From Micromussa lordhowensis (Eukaryota; Cnidaria; Anthozoa; Scleractinia; Lobophylliidae), in NCBI GenBank assembly GCA_964020085.1, contig OZ026598.1, positions 23,477,350-23,541,349 of the forward strand: a stretch of DNA of 64,000 nt. Reading direction: 5' to 3'. Positions 34,570 to 46,037 of this stretch are shown here, one piece after another. Position numbers and translations under genes: made by a program. The number at the start of each line of letters is the position of its first letter. The first letter of the stretch is position 1. The notes under the pieces were generated by a model. The model was not told where the DNA came from. It saw nothing but the letters and a program-made list of their open reading frames with translations, and ran no database searches.

Positions 34570-36414
34570 TGCCTGTTTATTGCTATGCTAAGGAAATCAA
34601 TAAATAATACCTTAACCAAAGAGCCACACTTTCCATAGGTACACTTAAATCGTATTTGCCAAATATTCGCGTACTAAAAACTCGACGAATTTTGACCGCC
34701 AATGTTTTGACGCATCGAACTTGCATATTTGCTTCGAAGTTGTTGTTGAAGTTATTCAACATGCATCAACGGTTGAAATGCATCAACTGTTGTTGTTTAC
34801 TTTAAGTTTCAGTAGGACTTGAAATGTCTTTTCCCTGTGCGATTGCAAATGAGAAAAGTCCGTTCCAAGTTAAAACGTTTAGAAGAAACACGAACGCTTG
34901 GTCATGTCCTGCGTTCAACAATTAAAAGAGGTAAACCATTGACTGTTGTTGTTGGTTTGGCTTTCGAATAACCCACAACCAGCGAAAATTTTATTTCAAC
35001 TAAGCGGCTGTTCCTTTTTCTTCTCATTTTCGGGAGGCTACTAAATACCTTCTGACAGTAAAAAGAGCTCGAATAAAACCATAAACATTCGTCGAAGAAA
35101 TGCCAAAATATGCAGCGGGTCGATCGGTGACGCGGCGTGTATCCTTCGTGGCTACAAATGTTTAGAAAACATCACTCGTTTGGGGAAAATGTAGCTCAAT
35201 GGTTAGATGTATCGATGGTTTTAGGCCAAGTTAATAAATGGCGATAACTTTTTGACCATAAACGCAATCAGTTTAGAAGTTCTAGCCCGTTTTATTCTTT
35301 ACCGTAATGGCGGCTGAAGATCGTAAATTCCTCGTCGGTAAACTTTGCTACATTTACGATTAATATCCTGAAAATGTAGCCACATACGAATATTATTCGT
35401 ACAATGGCACGTCTATTATTCGTAAGACGCGCGTTTTCCAGTTTATTAAACTGAAATTACCGCATTATACGATTATTACCCTGAAAAGGCACGAATAGTA
35501 CGTATAATAACCGTATCATATCGCATTATAAGAATGTTAATCTGGATTCCGGATTTATTTTGAAGGTCCGGAATTATTCTGAATGCTGTTATAGGCATTC
35601 TTTCTAAACTCCATTATTTCTTAAGTACGTAAACACTACTTAGCATGTGTTATGCTTTAGTTGAGCCTTTTTAAAATTATTGCATAATTGCTTGGGGTAA
35701 TGCCTACCAGACAACTTCGCAACCTTTATTTATTTTACAGAAGAAAGCCTTAAGGCAGTTGCACCGGCAAATTTTGCCAAATTTGATGAAAAAGTGTGCT
35801 CATGATTTCTTTCAAAATATTAAAGCTCGTTCTTTTAATTTTTTTTAGAGAAAATAGTTTATGCACTGAACTAACCGGTTTTGAAGTCAGTATCACACCA
35901 CATTGTTACATTATCAAATTGCATGGTGGACCCCTGGTGTGTTGTGAATTCAGTTTTTTGCATTTTGGTTGGCGCACGTAATAACATTTCTCGTTTTTTT
36001 ACACAGGTATCACTTTATGACCACAAAACCTAAAATGATTGCCTTAGAAAATGAGAAATTTTGACTGATCTAGGCTGACTTTAGTAAAGTATTAACAAAT
36101 TTGTCTCGAGACGATAGATTTCATTTTCCAAGCCAATGATTTACTGTCAATAGTTGCTAAAGCGTTGTCCCAAATATTTCACCAAAAAATGAACACACAT
36201 ATAAGAAAAATGATTTTTTAGGAGTCATTTCCATCAGAGAGCAGAAAAGGCTGATGAAATTACCTGAGAAAGTCGGCGGAATAAAGCAATTTTGGGTGAA
36301 ATCACTACATTTCTCAATTCTCCACCATATTGGAAAATTTTCCGCTGCTCATGTATCAGAAGGCTGAAAATTACCCTTTGTTCGTCCATTGACAAGGATG
36401 CCATTGCCACGTGA
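34570..36414. other. Right flank of the giant element, no intact gene
   Basis: 34,570-35,345 has no counterpart at the left end and looks like an insertion into the outer arm, or unique flank. 35,340-35,530 is rich in palindromic ATTATTCGTA and CGATTATTACC motifs and resembles 180-300 in reverse. A LINE RT fragment follows at 35,660-35,850. Nothing else was recognised up to 36,414. Confidence 0.45.
35660..35850 (+). pseudogene. LINE reverse transcriptase fragment
   Basis: The frame reads IIAWGNAYQTTSQPLFILQK followed by KALRQL, a motif typical of the region after the RT domain in cnidarian non-LTR elements. It then decays (stops, loss of similarity). No ends recognised. Confidence 0.6.
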
Positions 36415-39026
36415 AACTTCATCGAAAAAAAAAAGGAAGATAATTTGTCACCTGGGAAGAAGCAATATCACAACTTCCAGCATGTGTTAGATATGATCAA
36501 AGAAATAGGTCTTGACCTGTGTTTCTTAAACTCTTCAGAGTCATCGCAAAGTGAAGGAGAAGCATCTGGGTGTGAAGGTAAAGGTAAGGCAAAGTCTGCA
36601 TAAGAGCCAAGCTTATCCCGGTTTCCCTAGCATGAAGCCACTAGGAATAATTCTACTCCCCCCTGGATGGGATGCCAGTCCATCACAGGGCTACCCCCAG
36701 CATTAAATTTGCCGGTACCCATTTATACACCTGGGTGGTGAGAGGCACCGTGAGAGTAAAGTGTCTTGCCTAAGAACACAACACAATGTCCCAGGCCGGG
36801 GCTCGAACCCGGAGCACTCGCTCCGGAGTAGAGCGCACTAACCATGAGGCCACCGCGCCTCCCACATCTGGGTATGAAGAAAACCTATTAATAGCACGTA
36901 ACCTGTCATTCATAGCCAAAATGCTGAAGCAAAATTTTATTTATGCTCACCAAACGATATTAAAACCGTTCTAAGCCTCGAGTACCCTACCATTTGGAAG
37001 CTCTGAGGCCTGGCTTCGTAGCTCTGGTAAGTGGTTTTGCGGCATGGGTAATTAAGAAGGATTCCGCTCAAAGTTTGAGCAATAAGTGCAAAAATGTTTT
37101 ACTAAAAATCTACTCATAGCACGGCAACTTTTGGAATACTAACGAGAACAACTCACTTTATTACATTTCTCTAAGTGACTCCGTGATTAAATTCTCAAGC
37201 TTTCTCGAGAAACTTAATGCCAAACATCGTAAGAATGCTTAAAGCGTGTGTTATTGTTAACTGAAGCGAAACTTCTCTTTACGTGAAATATGGACAACTT
37301 CAAGTTCAATTTTTCAAGTTCAATCACGGGGGTTAGCTTGAGAACTTAAGTCTCGATAAGTTCTTATTAACTGGATTCAAAACAATAATAAGGCACAAGG
37401 TTTTTCTGGTAACTTAATTTTTTGCCATTATTGCTTGAATGTTGTGAGGCATAATATCAGATGTGCAACAAACAGTTCCTGATCAGGACAAATCTATATA
37501 CATATCTAAATCGAAATTGTTTGACATATTAACTTTCTCAGGAGATGGTCATGGAGGACCTGGCTGGGCGGAAAGCTTTGTATCAGGAACTCAGAAAGAT
37601 GGCCATTTGTTTTTCCATTCAGGTATCTCTAATTGCCTTTCAATTAGCTGTATACTTACAAGGGGTCCATTTCTCGAAAGCCCTGGAAACGGGCCCAAAA
37701 TCATATTTTGAAATCAAAGTCTCAAGAAAAGTAGGGTGTGTTCTGACCTCTAATGAAGTCTGATCTGTTCCTTTAGCTGATAACGTTATTGTACCATTTT
37801 AAAAACTTTTGAAACTCCCATCCTTAATGGAAAACAAAACAGCTTAAAGGGCCCAGCAATTACTAGGCGGGTGCTTCAAGAAACGGGCCTCAGGCCCGGT
37901 CAGGGAGTAGGAAGAGGGGCGGTGGGATACCAATTTGCACAGTTTTTTTCCCAAAAAGATAACAGTACCTTAAAATTGTAAAACATGCGATACTTAATAC
38001 CTAAAGTTATTTTGAAGCATTCAATACATGGCTGTACTCCATATACCTAAACTTCAGGAAGAACCAGCTACATGTTACCCTTATTGTAACATAAAAATAC
38101 CATATATCTGAATTAAAACAGCCCTAGATACCACATACCCAAAACCCCTGGCCGGGCCTGACTTATACAATCTAGAGTTCTATTTTGTATTTGCCGTAAG
38201 GTGCTTAACCAGTTCTCTTAGCAATGTTTCTCCAACTCTACTCAGGATAGTTCATTTCTTGTTGATAAAGTTCTATTTAATTTCTATGTTGACCTATTTA
38301 TATGAAAATGTATTGTATTGAAACAATTGAATTTGAAATTCCTTTTTTCACCCTATTTAAATTATAGGCGACTCTGAGGACTTAGATGCCATTTGGAGTG
38401 ATTCTCTTGATGCCACTATCAATGATAGGTTTAATCTGTGGATGAAAGAGAGTAAAGAAACTAAGGGAGATGTTGATCCTGTCTCTGGCTTCAGGTCAGG
38501 ACTTCAGAAATCCTTTAACAGACCATTGTCAGAGTTAAAGCCTCTTGTCCCATCAATCTCCTTGGCAAGGACAACAATATGCATAAATCATGGCCTATCT
38601 CGTATCATAGAGAAGCTCTTGACATTAACTGTGACAAGTGCTGGTAGGCTAGCTTCAGAGGCGTCAGCAGAGGAGCATCTTTCAGCCATTTCACATCTAA
38701 CAAAGAATATTCAGTCGAGGGGCGTGAGAGGAGGCACTTTTAATCAAAACTCTAAAACAGACACAACCTTGACTGACTCACCCCTCTGTTCTTCCGTTAA
38801 ACTTGCTCAACCAAATTGTTCAATGAAATGCCCGCAAAAAATATATGTTCTTGACATGCTGCTTCTTCTCAGGTTTAAACAGGATGGTTCTGTTGACGAC
38901 ATAACTTTAAACACATCGCATGCTTTGGTAATAATCAGTTTCTCTGATTATGGTGGTGACCATTACTCTCCTCTTCTGGAGAATGTTTCCAGTACCAGCA
39001 TCTTTCCAGAGAAACTTCCACCTTGA
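36415..39026 (+). CDS. Unknown gene, 5' end not found (three exons), hit by a SINE
   Basis: Exons 36,415-36,577 (5' limit is only the upstream stop), 37,542-37,622 and 38,368-39,026, with matching phases (all introns phase 1) and good GT/AG signals. Exon 1 contains HVLDMIKEIGLDLCFLN and an acidic Ser-rich tail. Exon 2 is Gly-rich (GDGHGGPGW). Exon 3 has DSEDLDAIWSDSLDATINDR and a long helical stretch ending near the stop at 39,024. I do not recognise the family. Exon 1 ends exactly at the target duplication of a SINE; without the SINE the exon would run on in frame to a stop near 36,973 (ending ILKPF). The present donor GAAG|GTAAAG is supplied at the SINE edge, so this may be a gene whose splicing was changed by the insertion, or a decaying copy. 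Confidence 0.45.
36578..36864 (-). mobile_element. tRNA-derived SINE
   Basis: On the minus strand it begins GGGAGGCGCGGTGGCCTCATG with an A-box-like GTGGCCTCATGG, a B box GGTTCGAGCCC, and a core with TGTTGTGTTCTTAGGCAAGA and ATGGACTGGCATCCCATCC. The tail is short (CTTACCTTTACC). Target duplications of 15 bp with one mismatch lie at 36,563-36,577 (CATCTGGGTGTGAAG) and 36,865-36,879 (CATCTGGGTATGAAG). No stand-alone tRNA function is implied. Confidence 0.85.
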
Positions 39027-40589
39027 CTCCAGGAAAAGATGGGATGGCCTGCAGAGCAAATCACCTGGTTTGAGTTGGAATCGGAAATTTATTATCAGCT
39101 GTTTTACATGATGTGCTGTTTTTTTAAATTTTATACGCTGTCTTTCTAAATGAAAACATGAAAACCCAGATGATTTTGCGAACATGACAAGCAAACACGG
39201 ATATCAAAGCCCTCAAGTGCAAAATCGGTGAAAATTCAGCCTTTCCTCCAAGGCAAAACTGTATAGCATCGCCTACCACCGCCTTCTTTGCTAATTTTCT
39301 TACAGCTAATGACCATGCATATTCCTGTTTCCCTCAGGATTGCTCGAATGGATCCAGACCCAGTCCTTAAAGGGACACAGTCCGCTTTGTGACTGCGTTG
39401 ACCTGGACGCTAGCTTTTCTCACTTTGAAAAAAGTTTACCTCAACCTGAAATCAAAGTTCATGCAGAAATCCGCTTTATTTTCTGCAGTATTTGCTTGAT
39501 TTTCAACCGTTTACTGAAAAATCTGTTTTTGAGTGTCCTTTTGCTTATCCTATGATATTATTTTTATCATATCTGGTTAAAAACAGCATTTATCGCGTCT
39601 CTGTTACATGCAAATTAGCAATTGAATGGTATGTAATGCGCATGTGTACCAGCTGACTGTGTCCCTTTAAAGAAGGCAGAGTGAAAGAATCCAGGAGCGA
39701 GGGGGACTATTCATTTGGCGTTACTGATCACGATATCAGCAAGTACATACAACATGCTGACCTCTTTCACAGCCTTTTTGTTTTTAGATTTGATAAGGAA
39801 AACCTAACCCCATACATGATGACGTTCATCATTTAAAAGTGTCATGAGAGGTTCGACTGAAGGTAAATTCATTTGATACTGTCAAGTTGAGTTCAATTAA
39901 CCATTAACTTAAAAATTGCTTTTCAGAAGGAAAAATGCGCTTGTAGAGGTGTGCGATGACGGTATCAGAATAAATGTAGATTTAAATTTATAATCATTAA
40001 AAGCGTTCACATTGGCGATGAGGTGAGAATGCAATTAAGAAATGTTAAATGTACATGTTGTAGTTTAAAGTAAAATTCAAGTCAAACTGATTTCAAACTA
40101 GTTTCAATTTCTAATTTGCCTTTGTTCCAGATGTATTACCATAATCCTTAAATAAGGGAAAATACAAATCAAACTCATAGCATGAACTGACTATTTTGAC
40201 CTATAATTTTTTTCTACAACATAACCTTTGGCACATTTTTGAGCTTGAATAATAAACATTTCAAGGATAGGAAACACTCCTGTAAGTTTATGGACCTTGA
40301 CAAATAACGTACACATTCTTATCTATCTAAGGACCTGAATATCTTCATTTTGTACACATGTGCATTTACTACCAGCACACACTGCGAGGTGGAGGGAGAA
40401 GTCACACAGACCCTATCCTCGCCTTATTAAAGTGGGAGTGAAAGCTTTGCGCGCGGATAAAAAATGGCCCATCTTTACCAACAGGCACTTTTTACAAACC
40501 TGGTATTAATTATGTTTTAAGAAATGAAGAGAAAATATCAAAACATCAAGAAAACACAATCAAACCATTAATTCTTTACTACTGCAGAG
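39027..40589. other. Intergenic region with a piggyBac-like MITE
   Basis: No supported gene. It holds the MITE at 39,371-39,666. The rest is AT-rich single-copy DNA. Confidence 0.55.
39371..39666. mobile_element. piggyBac-like MITE (TTAA target duplication)
   Basis: 296 bp flanked by TTAA at 39,367-39,370 and 39,667-39,670, with perfect 12-bp terminal inverted repeats AGGGACACAGTC/GACTGTGTCCCT. The TTAA target suggests mobilisation by a piggyBac-type transposase. No coding capacity. Confidence 0.85.
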
Positions 40590-41310
40590 GTCTGGGGCGA
40601 CTGATGGGCTAGCTACAGCGAGGGACAATGAGACTGTTTCTGGGGGATGGGGCAGCATCCATTTCATTTGGGAGCAGTGACAACAGGTGGGGCTGCAACA
40701 GGGAGGGATAGCGTATATATTTTTCTGGGGGGATGGGACAAGACCTTTTTCATTTGGGAGTTGGGACAATGGGTGGGGTTGACACAGGGAGAAGTGGAAA
40801 TGTCAGCAGTCATGTTTTGGGGATGGGTAATGATGGTGATGATAAGGATTCTTTCGATTTGGATATGGACACGGGACGATGCAACTGGGAGGGATAATCC
40901 AACTGTTTCTGGGGGAATGGGAGGGGGTGCTCTAAATTTGTCTTTGGGGAGGGATAATACACTTGTTTCTGGGGCAATGGGAGTGGATCCACTAAATTTG
41001 TCCTTGGGGTCTGGGAGGGATAATCCAACTGTTTCTGGGCATGGGGGGATGGGAGTGGCTTCTTTAAATTTGTCCATGGGGAGGGATGATGGAACAGTTC
41101 CCAGGGGAATGGGAGTGGTGCCATTAAATTTGTCCATGGGAAGGGAAGATGCAACTGTTTGAGAAGGAATGGGAGTGGCTCCTTTAAATTTGCCTTTGGG
41201 GAGGGAAAATGAAACTGTTTCTGGGGGAATGAGAGTGGTGCCTTTTGATTTGTCCATTGGAGGGGAAGCAACTGTTTCTGGGAGGATGGGAGCAGGGGAA
41301 GAGGTGGGGG
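40590..41310 (+). repeat. Coding-type minisatellite upstream of the hAT-like zinc finger
   Basis: About nine imperfect repeats of roughly 60-66 bases, each with GGGAGGGATAATNCAACTGT, TTCTGGGGGAATGGGAGTGG and CTTTAAATTTGTC. Read on the plus strand they encode GMGVAPLNLSLGRDNxTVSG-like units that stay open for most of the length, with one stop at 41,160. They run into RMRALLIDKLHAIAKSQQNF just before the zinc-finger frame. Units vary in phase near the start (40,647-40,860). The minus strand is also open (Pro-rich), but only as the complement of a G-rich repeat. Confidence 0.75.
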
Positions 41311-42555
41311 AGGAGGGAAGGGGGGTGTCCAATGAGTCTCGGGAAGGGCAAGGGAAGGATCGCATGAGGGCTTTGTTAATAGACAAGCTCCATGCGATAG
41401 CCAAATCACAACAAAATTTTGCTGTTCTCCTCTCCAAGTCCAGCTAATGTCCGGAAAGAGAACTCAAGTAACAAGAGAAAGGAAATTCCAGTTACCAAAA
41501 GCAATGTGCAGAAGAAGACCAAATACCAGGGATCTTTCCAACATAAAACCAGCTTTGATCATTCTTGGACTGACCAATGGCCGTGTATTGTATTGTGTCT
41601 CGAGTCAAAACACAGTTTCTATTGCACTGTATGCAAAAGGACAGTGTCCTGCAGTAAGCAAGGTGTTCATGATGTAAACGTTCTCATGAAAACAAAAATG
41701 CATCAAAATAACGCAAAGGGAATGCACATCGACTCAAAATAAGCAGGATAAGGCACGTAAAAGTGTTTATTTGTTCAAAATATTTTAAAAAGTTACTATT
41801 GATCACCTTCTACCATTGTTATGATAGACAACGCTCACAATACTGGTAACTAGCATGTAAATAATTGTACGAGTGAGAAGAAAAAAAAACAAATCATAAC
41901 CGGTACTGTGGCAAAGAATATTTATGTTCACAATTTAATATACATTTAACTTTTAATTGTTTTTTCATTTAGGTTACCTCGGCACAAGTTAAGATGGCTG
42001 CAGCAATAGTCGACAACAACATCCCATTTGCTGCAGCTGACACTTTTAGTCCCTTATTCAAAGACATGTTTCTTGACTCTGACATCGCCAAAAATAATGT
42101 GTATCGTTAATGAAGCCTTAAACCATACTTCAGGTATATGTTCATTTGGTAGCATGCTAATAACTATTGTTTGCACTTCTTTTAGTGTCCAAGGAGAATT
42201 TTGTCTAAGCCTTAAAATTAATATTTTTCCAACTGTATCCAGTGTTAAGAAACCCCAACAATTAGGAACAGACACAACAACGTGGACTAATGCTGATAAG
42301 AAAATATCAAAGAAAAAGCTATCAAAAATATAAGCTGTTTTAAAAACTTAATAGCTTTATTAATTTAGTGAGTGTTGTTATTAGTTTTTTATGCATGCTG
42401 TACATTAACACTGTACTCTTAAGAACTTCAATCTCACAATGTCAAAGGAACACGACAGTACCTCTTTGATTCTTTTTTCAAGGAATGCTTTGGTAGCACA
42501 GATGCAAAAGTCCCTATTCTCCCTAGCTACAGATGGCTCCAACAACAATGCACTA
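40860..42555 (+). pseudogene. hAT-like transposase-derived gene, 5' half (zinc finger and start of the catalytic part)
   Basis: Pieces in order: the minisatellite-coded N-terminus to 41,447; a BED-like zinc finger in the overlapping frame (about 41,419-41,742, with FYCTVCKRTVSCSKQGVHDV); an exon from about 41,974 (VTSAQVKMAAAIVDNNIPFA, then FSPLFKDMFLDSDIAKN) that shifts frame to MCIVNEALNHTS near 42,100; and a piece at about 42,490-42,555, QKSLFSLATDGSNN, the conserved SLATDGSND-type motif of this hAT family. There the second DUF7869 element interrupts. Frameshifts show decay. Confidence 0.65.
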
Positions 42556-42559
42556 CTCA

Positions 42560-42800
42560 AAGCACGCTAAAATGACACGCTAAACAAAAGGCAGTGAGTG
42601 AAAAGACACGCTAGCGTGCGATCAGTGTGTCACAAGGCACGCTTTAACTAAAAGTTTTCTTTTGTGCGTATAGCACACTAAAAAGAAAGGAACATGTTCA
42701 GCTGAACAATGAAGCGTGTCGTGTTCGGAAAACACAAAACACCAAGCAAAATGGCACGCTGGTGAGTTAAAAGGCATGTTAGAATGAAAACTGACACACT
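42560..42800. repeat. Subterminal GCACGC repeats, left end of the second element
   Basis: Repeated CACGCTA/GCACGCT motifs (AAAGCACGCTAAAATGACAC, GACACGCTAGCGTGCG, AAGGCACGCT, TGGCACGCTGG) spaced irregularly by 10-60 bases. The same motif family occurs at the other end. Confidence 0.7.
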
Positions 42801-44760
42801 AGCCGTGTCTACAAAAAGTTCTTTCAACTTACCGTTCTCTCACGTGTTGCGTGTAGGCGAAAAAAATTACTGCTTTTGTCGGAAACGGAGCTCGTTCCGA
42901 TAGCTTCCATTCGGTAGCAAACATTGAAGTTTGTTAAAACCAAAACGAACATTTGTTCGATGAACTTCTAACCTCACTTTTCCGCGAAGCCGCGTGGAAT
43001 TGAGGACAAAACTCTATTTATAAAGCGTTTATCTTTCTTCGCCGTTCTTCAATGTGACAACAGGACGATGGTCGAATTGAGCTTATCCAACGTGTGCGGC
43101 AGTAAACGAATTAAAGAACTCACTACTTTCAGTGTTCTTGATTTAATCAAAATAAGTGATTTCAATAGATCCGGACAGAATTGTAATAATCGTGTAAACA
43201 TCCTGAAGGACAAGCGAAATACAGGCCCAAAACCAATTGCAAATCATGCCGATGCTTGGTCCCAGTGTTAACGCGGCCAAACGTATCAGTAGAAATACTG
43301 GGACTGAAATAAGTTATAGCGGGACTGTTTCAGATGAATGCACTGCTCTGCGAGCTGTCTGTTTCTTTTCCTAATTTTTGCGAAAGCAAAACTTTCGAAC
43401 AGCGAAGCCGTGATGTGCACAATTATTACCTTTCCACTCGCACAGAGGATCTAAGGAAAAAAGATCGACTACTCGCAGTCTAACAGATAAAATTTAAATG
43501 ACCTCATCATTTGGCCCGGGCCACTCGCAATTGATTTGTAAAGTTGAAATTTACTACTCGACCATAACACATTGTGAAAGGTAGTGCTATTAGGACTAAC
43601 GGGGATTGCCTGAAACAAAAATTACCAGACAGGTATATTGTGAAGGAGGCATATTCGAGTTTTTGGTTCGTTGCGCGCGGTCTCCGCGTTGTGGTTGATT
43701 GCTTACAACTTCTGGGGCCCCATCCCATCAATAAACAACTTCAAGCTTAACTTTAATTTTAAAACTACAATAACTTTATTGCACAACTCGCAACGCTTCT
43801 ACAATTTCGAAGCAGTGAAAAAAAAGGACATAAGCGATCCTTATTCAAGATTAACAAGTATACTGACTAGAAATTGATTTGTTTCTGTAGTCTACGAAGA
43901 ACAGTTCTTCTTTTCCCCCTGCACCAAGTGTTAATTTTTGCTTTGACATCTTCCCACTGCTCCGAGAACATCGGTGACTCGTATTTATGGCGAAGCACTG
44001 ACGCCAGAAAACGAAGCTTCAGGTTATCCAGTGGCCTGTACCCGTTACTGCCGGCCGTGTTGCCATTGGCTAGCTCCTCGTCAGAGAATAGCACATTAAC
44101 GCACGCCATGGCGGAGGGAACCATCTGTGTACCCATAAGGACCAAGGCTTCAACTTTGCGTTTCTGGTCGTCTGTTGGACCAAGGCTCAGGGTGCTGCAT
44201 AACACTTGTGCATTGCTGTCAACTGTGGATAAAGGCGATCTCAGCTGGGACTGGGGACACGCGTTCATTAGGAACGGCATGGGCTGATTCTGGCCTGTAA
44301 CAGGAACGGTCCGATGCACTGACGGTTCTGGGAGGTGGAGAGGTGGACTCACAGCAGAGGGAGGAACTTGAGGGGGTGTTTCTGAAATGACGTCGCTGCA
44401 ATTTCCGCCTTGACAGATCAGCGCCAAGTTATCCAGTGGGTCGGGGTTCACTGTAGCCTTCAGCTCGGTCAGTTCTGCAACAATCTTTTTGAGGTTCTTA
44501 ACTTGTTCTTTCAGATCCTCCATGATGTCAGGGATATCTGTCTGAACAGCTGCTTCTGACGTTTTCCTGGAGTTTGCACATTGGACGGCAACTTCTCTCG
44601 TATGCATGGCTTGTCCGACCCGCTTCTGCTTTAATCACGCTTGTTTTTCCGCCTGTTCCACCAAGAACGCATTCAGCATCTGAACCTATAATTCAACAGA
44701 AAAAATTAATCAACAAAAAACTGACGAAATTCAATAATGCAGTACAATTTACTGCTGTTG

Positions 44761-45690
44761 CAAAGGTCCATTTACACAGGCGATTTTTGATGACAGTTTT
44801 TGTCGCACTTTCCAGTGCAATTTTCCTCGTGGTCAAGTGGCAACTTGCAAATCGATTTCAGCTGGTTTACACGCGCAATTTCGAAGTTGCAACTTGACTG
44901 CGAGAAAAATTGCATTGCGACAAAAATAACATCAATAAGCATATACTACACAAGTGAATAGTGCTTTTTGCGCACGCTGATTGGCTAGCTCGGAGGTGGT
45001 TAGCCAAGTACTATTCACCTCCGAGCAGCCGAAGAAAAACAAAATGGCTTTTGTCGGTATATGTCACAAATAAAGTTACTCTTTAGGCCGCTAATTATTC
45101 AGCTTGTGTGGTATGTGAAAGTGGTGGATATTTATCTCGACTTCACTTATCACGGTTTTCGACGCCATCTTGACGGGTAGGCAAAGCGGTCATCAGAAAT
45201 TACAGTGTTTGTATGGGAATCTGATAACAAATAACTTCTTCTAAAATTGAATTTATCACTATTTGTGAATCAAAGCGTTAAAATACTAGGTAGAAGATTG
45301 CATTCGCCAAGTTTGAAGGATGTAGCCTTCCTATAAGTTGCTGAACTAATTTTTTGAATTTTCAATACATTTGTCTGTAAATGTTTTTCCCGCGAACCGC
45401 GTCTAGACGTTTGTCTACCCAGCCACATTTACAGACAAATGTATGGAAAATTAGAAAACATTAACTGAGCGTCTTCAAGCTACATCCTTCAAACTTGGTG
45501 AATAAAATCTTCTACCTAGTATGTTAACCGTGCGATTCAGAAATTGTGTAAAATTAAATTTTGGAAGAAGTTATTTCCTATTGGATTCCTATACGAACAC
45601 TGTAATTTCTGACCGCTTTGGCTACCCGTCAAGATGGCGTTGGAAACCGTGATAAAGCCTATTGTTAAACATCACTCATGTAAACGGACC
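44761..45690. mobile_element. MITE-like block with AAGGTCC ends
   Basis: The ends AAGGTCCATTTACAC (44,761) and GTAAACGGACCTT (about 45,678-45,690) form an inverted repeat. The interior near 44,780-44,925 repeats GCAACTTGCAAATCG and GCGACAAAAA motifs, and a separate foldback is nested at 45,168-45,637. Lies in an intron of the BEN gene. Confidence 0.5.
45168..45637. repeat. Long foldback (about 220-bp arms)
   Basis: Arms 45,168-about 45,400 and about 45,415-45,637 are imperfect inverted copies: CGCCATCTTGACGGGTAG...AAGCGGTCATCAGAAATTAC and its complement, TAGAAGATTGCATTCGCCAA, ACATTTGTCTGTAAATG. Only a short centre (about 15 bases) separates them. Non-coding. Confidence 0.85.
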
Positions 45691-45802
45691 TTGAAAGCAA
45701 CAAACGAAAGCTTTAGAGCGTGTGCATCCGTAAATCAATGCAGAATGCATGCACGCGCTAGCTCGATTATTTACGTCAGGTTTGATGCTCGATATCCTAA
45801 AA

Positions 45803-46037
45803 AACCGTCCACAAGTATCCGGATATTTTCGATAACGGAGATTTTTTTTCTCCGTATTTGAAAAAATCGGCGACCAAACGAATACGATAAATCTCCGTTT
45901 TTAAAAATCTCTGTCTCGAGAGCGTTTTCAAAAACCTCCATATTTGTGGCCGAAAACGCTGTACGCAAGTGGACGGGAGGTGCAAACGGAGAAAAAGTCT
46001 CTGTTTCCGAAAATATCTGGATGTGTGGACGGGGCCT
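45803..46037. mobile_element. MITE with CCGTCCACA ends
   Basis: Ends CCGTCCACAAGTATCCGGAT and ATCTGGATGTGTGGACGG form an inverted repeat, continuing into ATTTTCG.../...CGAAAATA and repeated CTCCGTTT motifs. Short frames inside it are not genes. Confidence 0.75.

Larger units (their letters stand above)
302..35460. mobile_element. Giant DNA element with about 4.8 kb inverted arms, satellite arrays and a two-gene core
   Basis: The arms at 302-11,568 and 29,776-34,569 are near-identical inverted copies. Without the BEL element and a MITE, the left arm is about 4.7 kb and the right about 4.8 kb. Between them lie 18.2 kb of unique DNA with two divergent multi-exon genes: a DUF7869-type protein (candidate transposase) and an unknown coiled-coil-like protein. 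Both arms carry a 53-bp satellite with about the same copy number. The architecture is that of a cut-and-paste DNA transposon of unusual size: long inverted repeats, subterminal repeats and a transposase-like gene. No target duplication could be fixed, because the clean arm edges (302 and 34,569) are flanked by different bases and weaker inverted homology continues outward. No DNA polymerase B, packaging ATPase or capsid motifs were seen, which argues against a Polinton. Boundaries are approximate; that it is a mobile element is inference from structure. Confidence 0.7.

Noticed and set aside
36787..36864. Stand-alone tRNA gene
   Set aside because: The A-box/B-box region is the head of a SINE with core, tail and target duplications.
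40664..41437. 257-codon Pro-rich minus-strand frame
   Set aside because: It is the complement of the G-rich minisatellite, and the plus strand leads into a recognisable zinc finger.
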